Assembly (NCBI GenBank): GCA_037178855.1
Contig: JASJZC010000002.1
Coordinates: forward strand, 7,142,501 to 7,206,500
Source of the DNA: Oscheius sp. JU75
Taxonomy: Eukaryota > Nematoda > Chromadorea > Rhabditida > Rhabditidae
Direction: 5' to 3'
Length of the DNA stretch: 64,000 bases
The notes under the pieces are model-generated. The model made no database searches. It had not been told where the DNA came from and saw only the letters and a list, made by a program, of their open reading frames with translations. Both the position numbers and the translations under genes were made by a program. Numbering within the stretch: position 1 is the stretch's first letter; every line of letters starts with the position of its first letter. This document shows positions 45,582-58,400 of the stretch, in pieces.

Positions 45582-48500
45582 ATGATGCTCGCATTGCGCA
45601 AGAACAGTGATGAGGTCTTCTTGCCGCCACTCTCGGCACCGCCGCTGGACAAAAAGGAGGCCAAGAAGCGGAAGAAGAGTCTCGCCGCGGCTCGACAGCT
45701 CAGTCAGTCGCTCAAAGGAGCAAAAGAAAAGCCTGTAGTGGTCAAGGAAGAGATCAAGAAGAAGAAGAGTGGAGCCAGAAAACTCAGTGAGGCACTACCA
45801 GCCGCGCTCCGTAGTCCAACGGCAATTTTGAGGAGGAAGAAGACTCTGGGCCCGTCGCTCAGTTGGGATCCGGAACACAGGTTGGTGAAATTGAACCTCT
45901 CTCTCTCTATATCCATAAGTGCTCTCAAATTTCAATAGGTAAAGAGTACAGAAGGCGAGCACTCTCTTCCTGCTCGTGATGAAATTATCCAAAATTGGAC
46001 GAGGAAATCCTTGCACTTTTATAATCCCCAGGCTGAATCAGAACTGGACAAGAATGTCATTTTCGCATTGTTTCGCTGGAGAACTTTCTTACAAAAAAAG
46101 GAGGCGAACAGATAATTATCGTCTAGACAGCTAGGGTCACCCAGAATCAGGAAGAGCGCCGCGTCTGAGTCATTTTTGGATCGAAGACGCGTTTTTCAAA
46201 ATGCACGATATTCTGCAAAGTTGTAAACCGAAGCAAGAGCTACAACTTTTGCAGAAAATACCTAGAGAGGGAACCCTTTTCTTCGATCCGAACATAGTGC
46301 CTGAAGTAGCGCGCCAAGAGGGAAATACGGTGCTATTGCTTACAAGGAAGTCTTAAGAGTTTAAGCAGCAAGAAACAATCAAATGATCAGCGCAGATACT
46401 AATGCTTTGACGTAGGCTATTGTCTCCCTTTTCCCCTATTTGATTGTTATTGTCTGTTCCCACTGGACGTTCTTTAGATTCAAGTATCCCAAGGTTCATT
46501 CCCTAAACTTACAAGTAATCACTGATCATCCTTCATGCTCGACTTGCTCTCAAAACGCAATTTCTTCCAGGTCACGGTCTCCGAGCCAGGTGAACAGGAG
46601 TCGCGTTCATTCGGAAGGTGGCAGTGAGGACGCGTCTGGGAAGGAGGAGAGCGACTGCGAGAACCTCGAAGGACCAAGGTTTGCTTTGGAGAGGAGCTGT
46701 CTTCATTGTGCCTTAGTAGCCGAGTACAGGTTCGTTTTCAAAGGAACTCCTCCCACTCTTTGGTTTCCGGGGTCGTCCACTCTTTTTTCGGCAGAGAGCG
46801 TCCCCCGCAATCAGGACTCGCGTGGAAGAAAACAAGGGGCTGATTGACTTCTGTCAAAATGTTTCATTCGCTCTTCGTTACGTATGAATTGAGCAGGCGG
46901 AGATTATTGTTTTGGCCCGCCTTTTGACGACGCCATTCGAAACCTGTGTCCCTCGGAAAGGAAAAACAGTAATTTCCGGCTCTCTTACCCCCGTTCGTAC
47001 TTTCAGTACCCATTGAGTGATGGGACGCGGCTTGTTTCTTATGGCTCAGTCGGTTAGAGTTCCTACTGTGGTGCACACAACCCAGTTTTGTTTAAGCCGA
47101 GAGCAGCAAAAGTTTTTGTTTTGTTCCCCTCCCTCCAAGCGGATTTCAAGCGCCGAAATTCAAACGAGCCCTATCTATTCCCAGACAGCCCCTTAAATTC
47201 TGAAAGATGGAGAGGGGAAATTGCCCGTAATAATGGCGGCGTCGATCACCAGTGTGGTCTCGAATCTTTCTCTTCCCTTTTTGCCCTCCTCGTCATATTT
47301 TTGAATAAGGTTTCAATATGGCTTCGCAGAGAGTCACCTGACGGATTTCAGACGACACATCCTCAAGACGGAGTTGGAATCGGCAGTGCTGAGACTGGCT
47401 CGAAGACTGGGGAATGGCAGGCAGCTGAGAGGAGAAGGACTTCGGTCCAAGAATGCCGCACCGGACATTATCGGTTGGTTTTTCTTGCTTCTTCGTGGGG
47501 ACCACCAGGCTCTAATCAAGGCGCTTATTGTTTCTAATTAGCCAATTATCTGCAAGGATGGCTGGGCTGGAAGAAATAGGGGAATGAGATCTTTTTTTCA
47601 GTTTCTTCAATCAGTTCCGATGAGGAAGATCTCGGTCCGGAAAGACATACCAGTAGCGAGTTCGGCAGCAGTCTTCAAACCAGTGAAACATGGTGGGTCG
47701 TGTCTCACCTATACTCTCTAGGGCACTATCTACTCAAACATCCTCACTTTTTCGTCTTCATTATTATCGAAAGTCCCAAATTACAATCCTAGAAGCTGTT
47801 TGACCTCTTCACAACCAATTTCCCGGATCATAAAGTGATTTTTCAGCTTTGCGATGTTCTGAATAATTGTAGATTTTGATCTCCTCTACATCTTTGCAAA
47901 TTATCAAAATGTTTGAAAATGTCATCTTCATTACGGCCCCGAACATCAGCACGCGGTGTATCGGGGAGCGCGTGCAGTCTGCGCCACTTTGTAGGCACTT
48001 TTAAGACGCAACAATATATTTTTGAGAAAAACTATGATTTACAAAATTGTTGGAGAGATGAAGCTCTACAACTTTGCAGAACATGTCAAAGCTTAAAAAT
48101 AGTCGTGTGAGCCCTACATATAAGTGGACCTGAAGTAGTGACGTGTGGGAGCGCAGCTACTAAAACTGTAGGAGCTGTAGTAACAGATTAGTCAAAACGG
48201 CACATAACACATCTTTCCTTCTCTGTCTAGTTATTTATCGCTGATCTTGCTAATTATCTAATGGCCACACGCATAATGCATAGAAGTGTCATTAAGGGGG
48301 TACTTCTCTGACGACACCGCGGCACGCGGCGTCTTTTCTCGAGAGCAAAAGTGAGGGTGTTTCTCTCACGTCCCCAAAATAGACATCTACTGTTAAGGGA
48401 ATCCCCTGATCTTCTCTCTCTTTCTATTTTTGTGTGAGTCAGGAAGAGACTAGAGAACAGCTGAATCAATAACCGGAGAAGCACCACTAAGCTGCAGCCT

Positions 48501-49471
48501 CCAGCTCACCTTTATCACTAATATCCAGCCAAGCAGATTAGTGAAAACGGCTAGTTGGAGCGGGAAGGGGGATCGAGGATATTCTGGAGACTGGGTGCAC
48601 TTGACAGGACTAAAGTACAATGTACACACTAGCTACCTCAAATCTTTGAATAGAGATAACTTCCCAGTCATTTCCATAGGTCAAGAGACGATTTTTTTGG
48701 GGTATGCAGAAGTTGTAGATTTTGATCTTCTCTACAATTTTCAGAACGTGGGAAAACTGAGAAATGAGACTTTCGCGCAAACTTGCAACAAAGGCGCGCA
48801 TGAGTGGAAAACAATTTCCGCGCGCACTTTTCCGGCTGAAGACAACTGTCTTTACGTCTTTTTGGTGTTTTGCAAAGTTGTAGAGAAGATTAGAACTACA
48901 ACTTTGAAGGACATCGAAAAGTTAAAAAATGTCATCTTCGACCCAAAAACTGGGCTAGAATTTTCGTGGTGTGGTTGGTTGACAGTAGAAAAAGACGGAA
49001 CTTTGCTCATTCCACGATGAGCTCGACCGTTACCTTTTTCTCACCACATCTAAGGTTTTCAGCTCTCCATGCTCCTCAACACCTCCATCTCCCCGCATCT
49101 CCATCAGTCACACCGATGCCCTCATGGATCCTTCCTCTGAGACGGCTTCCTCCAGCCAGGATCTCTTTCCCTCAAGTCCTCTTCGTCTCCGTCCTCCGGA
49201 CCTTCTCTCCCCGTATCCCACCTCCTCAAGTCCTCCGAGAAGCAACTCTGTCGACCTCTCGACTCTCCGTCGCGATATTGAACTGCTTTCTGTCAGCTCG
49301 GGCGACAGTGACGGTGGAAGCGAGTCCGAGTTCGAGCCGCCAACCCCAGCCGAGAGTATAAGAACAACTCGGTCCCGGAGTCACGATCCATCCGCCCCCA
49401 CATCAATCTTGAGGCGACCGAGCCGCATCGAACACCTATCCGAGCTCTTCAGGTTGAACAATTGGGATTAA
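45582..49471 (+). CDS. Unrecognised gene B: Lys-rich then Ser-rich disordered protein
   Basis: Five exons that join in phase: 45582-45880, 46478-46678, 47310-47473, 47602-47692 and 49063-49471, about 390 residues. The N-terminus is Lys-rich (KKEAKKRKKSLAAARQLSQS, EEIKKKKSGARKLSEA). The middle has one probable helix (FRRHILKTELESAVLRLARR). The rest is Ser/Pro/Glu-rich with repeated basic pieces PTAILRRKK and PTSILRRPSR. It ends HLSELFRLNNWD. No enzyme or binding domain is recognised, and a nuclear or cytoskeletal adaptor is possible. The acceptor of exon 3 is GAATAAG, accepted because it alone restores phase on both sides. The 1.4-kb last intron holds four copies of a hairpin repeat. Confidence 0.6.
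46211..46256. repeat. Hairpin repeat, copy 1
   Basis: TTCTGCAAAGTTGTA and its near-complement TACAACTTTTGCAGAA are separated by 15 bases. Five related imperfect palindromes lie at about 47855-47900, 48039-48086, 48703-48748, 48868-48911 and 52246-52300. Confidence 0.7.
47041..47090 (+). repeat. tRNA-like fragment, copy 3
   Basis: TGGCTCAGTCGGTTAGAG is a perfect tRNA D-arm/box A, followed by AACCCAGTTTTG in the position of box B. The acceptor stem does not pair. Related to 788-835 and 1056-1103. Confidence 0.4.
47855..48911. repeat. Cluster of four hairpin repeats in gene B intron
   Basis: Imperfect palindromes built on GAAGTTGTAGA..TCTACAACTTT occur at about 47855-47900, 48039-48086, 48703-48748 and 48868-48911. 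Flanks are also similar (several copies are followed by a GAAAATGTCATCTTC-like phrase), so the repeated unit is longer than the hairpin, perhaps 150 bases. Confidence 0.6.
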
Positions 49472-49764
49472 ACGTGTTGGGATTAGTGGTCGGGGACCAA
49501 TATCAACAGTCTCTCTCTCCAATATGAAAATAAGCTGCATAGATGAGGGGTTTCTTGAGAGAGAATACTCTTGGACATTAGTTTTTGCTTAAAAAAATTC
49601 GGTCTTGGAAAACTAGGGATTTTCAGAAAAGCCCTGGCAAAATCACCAGTAGTCCGACGATCAGCCGAACAGGAAGTGAGAACGGTAAACAAGCATCGGA
49701 CGAGTCGGTACTGGATAGATGACCAGGTGAACTGAGGTCTAAAAAAAATGACAAAACAGTTCAG

Positions 49765-52700
49765 ATGGTCCCAGCGGAACACATCTGGCTTCCATCTTCA
49801 GGTCCAGGCTCGTCAGCTAGTGCCGATTCGGAATGCTATGTGGGAGAGAGGGACTGCAGGAAACAGGGTATGCCACTCTTTGAATCTGTCTTTCTGTGTC
49901 TGTGTCTGTTTCTCTGTCTCTGTCCATAGCTATGCTGTTAAGGAGAGAAACGTCGCTGTGCTGCTTGTCACATAGTGGCTCATACATCTTGTTTCCCCCT
50001 CCTGGTCAAGCTCAATCTGAACTGTAAAACGACATTCCGAGACCATACGGCGAAGAAACAGCCTTCGAAGGAGCTGGTAGACACACTGACTCTTCATCAC
50101 TGGGTGCATAAGGTATCTTGTACCCGAAAGGAAATTAAAAAGGATTCAGTGGCGCCACGAGGGTCGATGCAACGGATGCGGAAAGTCGTTTCAGCAGAAG
50201 ATGTTCAACTTCCAGCAGAAGGAGAAGAAAGAAACGATCGCTGTCGCCTGCTCTTGGTGCAAAGAGTCGTACCACTTGAAGAACTGCTTTAACAAGGACA
50301 AGCTTTCTGAAAAGTAGAGCCTACAAGCATTGTTGTCAATCGTAGAGTTCTAGATGTGATCGAGGAGCCCTTCGCGACATGATAGTGCCCCCTAACTGGA
50401 TTCTACGGCTCCCCTGTCGGAAAAGGAACAAGCACAAACAGGCCGTGAACCGACAGAGCAAGAAGGTAAGATAAAGTTTATTGACAAGGGGTCCGATTGG
50501 CGGAGCGCAGTCAGCAGAAGCTTTGGCCATCTTCATCTCGAGCAATCTAATCTGTCCCAGCTCGGACCGACGATGTTGCTCGGCATACGACGCAGCTTCA
50601 GCGCCGACTCTCTTCTCCTACTTGTCTGAGACGCAAGGAACTGCAGGACCGACGATGTTGCTGGCCATCCTGACGGGGCTGGGCGAGGCTACGGGACATT
50701 CATTCTTGAAAGCGTTTCCGAGTTCGAAAGAGTAACTAGCTGTTTGAAATGAAGAAAGTACAAAATAAGTTAGGGTAAAACTATTTGCAACAGAAGCAAT
50801 CAAGGAGTTCGTGACGAGCCTCTACTCTTCCAAAGTTCCATCTGGACACATCTTCACAAAATCCAACAGTTTTTTTCGGTGTTTGATCGCTAACCTTTTA
50901 AGGCAAGCTAAAATATCGTTGGACGTGAAATTTGTCCTACTGGGAGGATACGGTAAAGAATATGTCTAGCATCTGAGATGGTACACGTGAGAATGTTTCT
51001 GAGACTGTACGGGCAAGTACCTGTCCAGGTTCTGATATGACACGAGAAGACGTCTGGATTTCGAAACATTACGGGTGGTATTTTAAGCGAGCACTGACAC
51101 GGTACGGGTGACTCGATGCGATCCTCCGAAAAGTATTACGCGTACTGCTCCATATTTTATATGTAAAAAGAGCCATGAGTCTATGAGCACCTCAATGTTT
51201 TAGCCAATGCGCCAGTTCATCGTCAAGCCAACAGAATTATGGAGCAGTGGCCCATCCCAGCCTCTGATCGTCTTTGTCAACCCAAAGTCCGGTGGCAACA
51301 AGGTACTTTCACTTCACTTCTGATGGATTATAATATTTAGGGATCAAAAGCCCTTCACACTCTTTGCTGGCTCCTGAACCCACGCCAGGTCTTCGACATA
51401 ACCACAATGAAAGGGCCGAAGTTTGGATTGGAAGTCTACAGGAAAGTTGTGACCCAGCTACGACTGCTGGTGTGCGGAGGGGATGGAACGGTCGGATGGG
51501 TGCTTCAGACTCTGGACAATGTGAGTTCAGCTGGTCAGAAATTCCAAAACATCTCATTTTCAGCTAAACTGGCCAACGTACCCTCCAATGGCCATCATGC
51601 CCTTGGGAACTGGAAACGATCTTGCAAGGTGCATGGGCTGGGGAGGAACATTTTCTGACGAGCCGCTAAGCCAACTGCTGCAAGCCATCCTTCATGAGAC
51701 TACCGTCACACATTTGGACAGGTAAGAACGTTCCTTTTTCTGTCAAAAAGGCCCACTCAGATGGAGAATCGACGTGGAACCGAACGCGGACGCTCCGATC
51801 GAGGTGGACGACCTCGCAGATGCCGTCCAGTCGTCACTTCCCCTAACTGTCATGAACAATTACTTCTCAATTGGAGCCGACGCTCACGTGGCCCTCCAAT
51901 TCCATCACAGCCGAAGTACGTCAGCCCTTTAAGATGACTAAAATAGATTTTAGGCGCGAATCCTCAGATGTTGAACAGTCGCCTGAAGAACAGGATAGCT
52001 TACGGTGGTCTCGGAACAATTGACTTGTTCAAGAGAAGTTGGAAGGATCTCTCCGACTACATCCATCTTGAATGTGATGGTGTGGATGTGACTCCGAGGA
52101 TCAAAGAGCTCAAACTGCATTGTATACTGTTCCACAATATTAGCTACTACGCTGGAGGTGAGACAATAGTTCGCTACTGCTATGAAGTACGCTACTTGTT
52201 GGGCCCATTTCAGTCATAAGATAAAATTTTTAAGGCTTTTCTATATTCTGCTAAAGTTGTAAATCAGTTCAAATACTACAACTTTGAGTAACAACGCAAA
52301 TCGAAAAAAATTGAGCCTTGCTATAGAAAAATGCGCTATAAGTGACGGCCATTAAGCAGCGGTTACTGTAATTGCCTGGAAATCCTGTCAATCAGGGAAT
52401 GTTTTCAGGAACAACTCCGTGGCCTTCGGACGCGAATAGTGACGCTTTGAAACCGAGCTGTTGTGACGGGAAGATTGAAGTACTTGGCTTCACTACAGCC
52501 ACATTAGCAGCCCTTCAAATGGGAGGCAAGGGAGAACGGCTGGCACAATGCTCGTCAGTTAGGGTCATCAGTCATAAAGCGATTCCGATGCAGGTATTGG
52601 GTTAAAAAGTTGCACGACAAAGAAAAGTGTAGGTCGATGGCGAACCCTGTCTTCTGGCTCCATCAGTGATCAATCTGACCTTCCACAGTAAGGTTCCGAT

Positions 52701-53642
52701 GCTCCGAAGGGACAAGAAGTCGGCTTGTACCCCGAGTCTGATGAGAAGAAACACCAGAACTGGACGCCGAGACTCAAGAATCCAGTCAACTTCCCTAATA
52801 ATGCAGCTGCCGGTGGTCGTGGTTGGAAGAGTCGACTACGATACTTATAAGGACTGTTTCGAGAGATTGAAAGACACAGGTGAGAAGGAAATATAGCCGT
52901 AGCAAGGAAATTTCAGCTTACGAACTCGGAATGATTAACGTCGAGGCTGAGTGTGAGCTGGAATCGGCTCGTGTCACCATCCAGAAGATGCTGATCAAGA
53001 AGAGTAATCTTCCTTACGAGCCGACGAGGGATTGGAGGTTCTTGGATTGTAAGTGGTCTATTGAAAAAAAAATGTGATTGAACCGATGCGGCCATTTTCA
53101 AACACTTTTTTTTCCTTACTTGTCCTTCTTCTGCTGCAATGAGTCCTGCCACCTTTGTCACGTTTTCCCTACGGATGCATTCTTTGTCTCTTGTTCATGG
53201 GTATCGTGCCAATATCTACCACCCTGGGTCCCGTCAAATCATCTCCCCGAAGATTCAGACTTAAAACGAGACGCGGGACCAATTAAAAACAGATAACTAA
53301 AAAACCAAAACTAACAAATTCTTCAGACGTCACAAACGCCGAGGAAGGAACTTTCCGCGTTTCACGACACCAAGAAAGTGTCCACAGTGTCTCGGATATC
53401 TGCAATACGGATGAGTGTCTTCTCATCCTGGACGATGCTTTTCCCTCGATTACGGCCAAAGAAAGCGACGTTTCTGTCTTCACAGTGGCCAGGTAATAAC
53501 TTATTTTTTCAGTCAACACTCATAATTTAGCGACAGCTCTCCTCCGCGACAGACTCCTTCTCCTCGGAAACAAAGTTCCCGTCGTATCAGTGAGACTCTG
53601 CGCATTGTACTGTGCAGCGATGCTCAAGAGACACATTTGTAG
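49765..53642 (+). CDS. dgk: Type IV (zeta/iota-like) diacylglycerol kinase without ankyrin repeats
   Basis: Kinase that phosphorylates diacylglycerol to phosphatidic acid. Exons 49765-49867, 49943-50112, 50150-about 50314, 50354-50465, 51204-51302, 51341-51520, 51564-51721, 51761-51915, 51954-52157, 52409-52593, 52633-52879, 52917-53048, 53327-53492 and 53531-53642. Two C1 domains (RRCAACHIVAHTSC; HHWVHK, CNGCGKSFQQKM, CSWCKESYH), catalytic domain FVNPKSGGNK, CGGDGTVGW, PLGTGNDLAR, then accessory domain NNYFSIGADAHVALQFH and KAIPMQVDGEPC. PPNWIL and FQQK words match the zeta class. Vertebrate zeta/iota enzymes then carry ankyrin repeats; here they are absent, but the last residues QETHL resemble the PDZ-binding end QETAV of zeta. 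The ATG directly follows TTCAG, so it may be trans-spliced or preceded by another exon. Confidence 0.93.
52246..52300. repeat. Hairpin repeat, copy 6, in dgk intron
   Basis: ATTCTGCTAAAGTTGTA and TACAACTTTGAGTA are inverted around about 20 bases, in the intron 52158-52408. Same family as 46211-46256. Confidence 0.6.
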
Positions 53643-54386
53643 CCAATTTTGTCGGTAAAGGACCGAAAAGCTATGACGAGTATCCCCACGTTTCAATTTG
53701 TTTCTCTCATATATATTTGTAATAGTGTATTCAGATGTGATTATACCAGATTCATGTTTTTCGAAGAAAACTTTTATTTTGTACACAATTGGAATTAAAA
53801 AACCTTTGTCTCCTTCCGTAACGTCTAACCAACCAAAGGATATTTCATCCGTACTGTGCCGTTGAGTCGCATAGTTTCGTCGACAGAACAAAGTCTACCC
53901 CGTACATTCTCGGTCATCCAGACTAGTACTTGTTTCAGAAAGAAAAAAAAGTCGTTGCTGATGCATTCGTATAAAGGCGGTCTGTTGGTCGGTGCAGGGC
54001 TCTGATCTGACAGGCCAGAACGAAGAAGAGAAAGATGGCTGGAAAGAGACGAGCCATTACGAAAAAGCACAAAATTTAAAGAATCGGAGTTCATTGGTAT
54101 TCTACGCAGTTAGGCATTCAAAAAAGACAGGACATCTAGACACCGACGTCGAATTGAATAGAAGGTTGTCAATTCAAAAAATGGTTTCAATATGAATTGT
54201 AGCGGGGCATAACAAGCAGTAGGTTACCAAATCACAATCACTCACACCCGTACCATCTCCGCAGCACACCCAACTGAGAAGACTCGACTTTTCGTTTTAT
54301 CGGAAAGAGGCTTTATATGCACACACACTTTTTTTCTAACAGATACGGCTCGCGTTCAATAAAATGGCTTTTTAGGGCTTATTGTC
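53643..54386. other. Spacer after dgk
   Basis: Probable 3' UTR of the kinase gene, then sequence without a recognisable gene. An AATAAA at 54358-54363 is isolated. Confidence 0.4.
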
Positions 54387-54669
54387 CACTAATGGGGCCC
54401 CAAAGTACGAAAGAGTTCGTAAGATGCACCGCACGTGGTGGTGGGCCAAGATAAATGACATCCGTATGGGCAGTTGTCAGCAACTTCTTCGCACGTACAC
54501 TCAGCTTTAGAAAAAAAAGCGTAGCTGTTCCTGGTGTCCGAGTTAAGATATGTGTACTTGCTGTCTTCACCTTCTAATAGAGGACCACTGTTAGGGATGT
54601 TACACAGGGATCTTATCGAACGATTGCCGTTTGATTGACATCTAATTTCAGGCAACTTGGCTCTCCTAT
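54387..54669 (-). CDS. Possible Cys-rich secreted protein exon
   Basis: Minus-strand exon opening after CCCATAG and ending with a stop at 54387-54389. About 93 residues with six Cys plus one, most of them close together near the C-terminus (ECTCEEVADNCPYGCHLSW then TTTCG). The pattern is that of a disulfide-rich extracellular module. No signal-peptide exon could be placed upstream (54670-54910) and no family is recognised, so this may be a fragment. Confidence 0.4.
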
Positions 54670-55445
54670 GGGAAAATTTGATTTTCCTCCTAATGTCATC
54701 TATCTTTCTTTTCCTTTTCCTTCAAGAACTGTGTTTAGGGTGTGAACCGAGCTTACTCAGCCCAAACTGTAACACTGATAGCATAATTTGGTTAAGTTGT
54801 ATTTTTTTTCCTAAAAATCTAACTTAAGTTGTCTAAGATGTCCATTACCATTAATAGAATGCTTTCCTGTCATCTCTATTCAACAGGGAACTCATAGTCC
54901 ATCATGTTCCTTTGTTTTACAACAGCCCTGCGGTTGTCCTCTTATCATACGGGGAGTTCGAGGAGAGGTCTTCCATTCGAATACCCTCGCTATTTACAAA
55001 ACATACACAAAATTCCAGACATTAGTCACATCCAGCCTATTAATCAGCCCCCACTCTTCTCTCCTGGCCTATATATCACTTTCCTTTTTCTTGTATCACT
55101 CTACCAATCAGTGTCCATTAATCTTTTGAGCAGGACAGTCTCCTGTCGACTACCGAAAAGTTTTAGATGGACATTATTGTTGATTTATTGGCATCTGGCT
55201 AGCGCTCATAAATGTGTTTTGCAACAATTGTCGCACGTATCATGGCGGAAGAGGGAGAGCTGGCTGGAGCTGGGCCCCTGCTGTCTCGACACACTTTTCG
55301 TTTTTCTCTCAATTTGTCTCTCTCGGTCTCTCCATTTATTCATAGCGAGAGTATCAGCTGACCCCATGCCGACATGGCTTTTTCAGAGCTCTCCAGTTAA
55401 TGATTAGTCAGTAGCTCCTCCTCCGGATCTCCTCTAGGAAAAAAG
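54670..55445. other. Upstream region of the DEG/ENaC gene
   Basis: AT-rich, then pyrimidine-rich. A 168-codon frame at 54904-55407 has no homology, no signal peptide and a random composition, and is not annotated as a gene. Confidence 0.45.
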
Positions 55446-58400
55446 ATGCCTCGGATGGCCGAAAAGATCGCCGGGACGCTGGCTCCCAAGCGCACCTCGG
55501 ATGCTATGCTCGCATCCGGGTTTGACCCCTCGCGAAAGTTTTCGACAGCTTCGAGAATTCATCATGGCTCGATAGCATATCCTTCCAGTGTCATCTCTGT
55601 TAGACATTCAGGCAATTCAGGTTCGCTTTGGAAACTTCTTAAAGCATAATTTCCAGTAACGAACGAAACGATAGAAGGAGCTGATCTCATAGATATTATT
55701 CAAGAAGCCAACATGGACGGAGTTAGACATTTGAGGGCGAAAAGTCCCTTCGCTAGGTAATATATTTTGTTTAATCGTCTAAAAATGTTTCAGACGACTG
55801 TGGTGGGCACTTATCTTATTTTTTATTCTGCTGGCAACCTATCAAATTTATTCTCAAGTTGTTCTCTATCTCAAACATCCGGTAGCGACGAATATCGAAG
55901 CCGAGTATCCAAGTACCATTCCATTTCCTGTTGTAGCTGTTTGTAACAATAATCAATTCAGGTTAGTTGTTTGAAAATCTGCTTTTAAAAATTTAAAGGT
56001 GTGGGTCATAAAAGTAGCTAAACATAATAATTGACTGAAACCCTTGCACTTATATACAGGTTAACTATAATTCACGCTACAGTGTTTAAGCGTAAACATG
56101 AAACCAGCTAATTTTGAACGTGATGCTCTGATAGGGCCCGTTCCGATTCAGCAAAATACCGATATTTTTATTGCTGGCCCGTTTATCCAACAGACCTCCC
56201 TCACTGCTCTGTGAAAATGCCTTTAAACCCAGAAAATGGATCCGCGGCGCAATTTCAAGAGGTTGATGACTAATGGTTACATGCTTGCTGGCCGACAGCC
56301 GACTGCCGTAAAGTTCATCAGTCAATCGGATCGGGGGCTTCTCAAAGTGAACACGCTTGAAATAATTTCCTGATTGACATGTGACTTTACAGGTTAACAT
56401 ATATCACGGGTGCCAAGATTATGAATCGGCGGCCGAAAAAGAACGAGAAGTTTTTGAAGACAAAAGTAGACACGAACACCTCGGTTTTCAATTCGATTAT
56501 CGAGAAGACCTGGGACATGGATGCTGTGAAATTTCTTCGGCTGGCTGCACACTGGAAGTCAAGAATGATCCTCGAGTAGGCTTTCTTTGAATATGCACAA
56601 AACCGGATTTTTAGTTGCACTTGGCCGAACGGTACAAAATGCTCCTATCGAGACTTCAAGCCTGTCTGGACAGCGACCGGGCTCTGTTGGGCCATTAATA
56701 CAGATGTTCATAGACCGGTAGAAGTTACTGGAAGTGGTACGTGAAATAATTTGACTCATGAAGACAGTTTTAGGTACCAGTCATGGACTGCAACTTCTCC
56801 TCAATGTTGAGAGCTATGAAAGAGTCGACGCGTGCACTCCCTATTTTCGGTCAAAATCACTTTCTGGTCTTAAAGTGAGTCTTATTTATTGTAGAATTAT
56901 TGTAGCTAAACTTTTAATGGATAGGCTAAGATAGTACGGGTGGTACGCAACCGGTACGCAACAAGGCATATAGATTTGCCTAAAATATATTTTTCAGATA
57001 CTGATCTACAATCAGACCCGCGTGCCGGACAGCAGCTTGGACGGAATCAACATTCCTTCCGGTTACTCAATGGGAATACCTTTCCGGATGCAACAGGTTT
57101 GTTTTCACTACGTGTTTCTCAGCAACTATCTTTAGCGAACAAAACTTCCCGGTGTGAACTGTGTGGAAGAGTCTGAAGAGCACATCGATGCAAGAGAAGA
57201 CTTTGACTCCGAGCTGAACATCAGAACTTGCCCAGTTCGAAAATATCTGAAAGAGATAGAGAACACTTGTAACTGCTCGATGAGGAGACTGTTCCACAAC
57301 CTTAAAACAGGTTCTGAATACTTTCATGACCTTCAAACCTAAACTTTAGAGTATGCTCCTTGTATGGTAGATGACTACTTCAGCTGTGTACAAGATGTGG
57401 TCCGGATTGTGCAAAAGGAGGGAACTAATGCTGACTGTCTACCTCCTTGTCAAGTAATCGACTATATGGCCTGGCAGGATATGAACCGAATGCCAACAAA
57501 TATCATGCCGACAGTAATTGAGGATGCCGAAGAAGAAGACGAGTATGAGGTCTTGCAGGACGACATTGAGGAGGAGCACTTGGTTTGAGAGATTTGCTTG
57601 TTTTTAAGGAAAGTTTTAGAAAATGTCGGATGTTCGGAGAGACGAAACCTATTCTTGCAAAGACGACAATGAGTACTTAACTGAGATGCAAGTCATGAGC
57701 ATCAAGAGAGATGCTCATCGTGCCTACGAGAAACAAAGTCGCTATCAGGACGACATTTTCCTGAGGACGAAGCGACTGATCTTCCGACTACGAGGAGCTA
57801 TCAAGGAGTGAGTATTTACTGGCGCAGACTTAAACATAGCTGAATCTTCTTAAGTGGACCCGTACAACTCGCCGTCAAAAAAGGCACGCCGCGTCTTTTG
57901 TGGTTTTCTGCGTTTTGAGCAGGCCATTTTGCATTGCCACACTTATTTATATTATTATATCGACTGAACAGATATCTTCTGTTTTCAGCATTGCCGAATT
58001 GAAGTATGGATGGCGAAGTGGCGAGTTCAAAGGAATCTATGAGCGTTTGACCGCCGATGCGAAATGTTTTGCCACTTTTGGAGACCGTCATGAGGAAATT
58101 GCTTCGATTATGAAGAACCGCCCGCCGTTGAGTGAAGAGAGAAGAGCCAGTCAGGTTCATTTTGTAAGTGCACCTTCTGAGACTTTGTTACTCAACTTTT
58201 TAGCTTGTCGATCCCGATTCTCACGCGAGAAATCCTCACCGCTTCAAAACTATAGGTGATGTCAAAAGCAACTACGGAGACCAAGTTGAGAATGTAGTCT
58301 CCCAGATTGAGGGGATACTTCTTACGGTAAGTCTATTTTCTTAAATCTATGATCAAAGTGCTTCAGATTGAAAAAATGTGGCACATCTATGACGAGAAGA

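Noticed and set aside
48541-49020. 159-codon open frame in the last intron of gene B
   Set aside because: It runs straight through two copies of the hairpin repeat and shares sequence with other repeat copies; both flanking exons join in phase without it.
54904-55407. 168-codon open frame upstream of the DEG/ENaC gene
   Set aside because: Composition is that of AT/pyrimidine-rich spacer read in frame; no domain, no splice support, no conserved motif.
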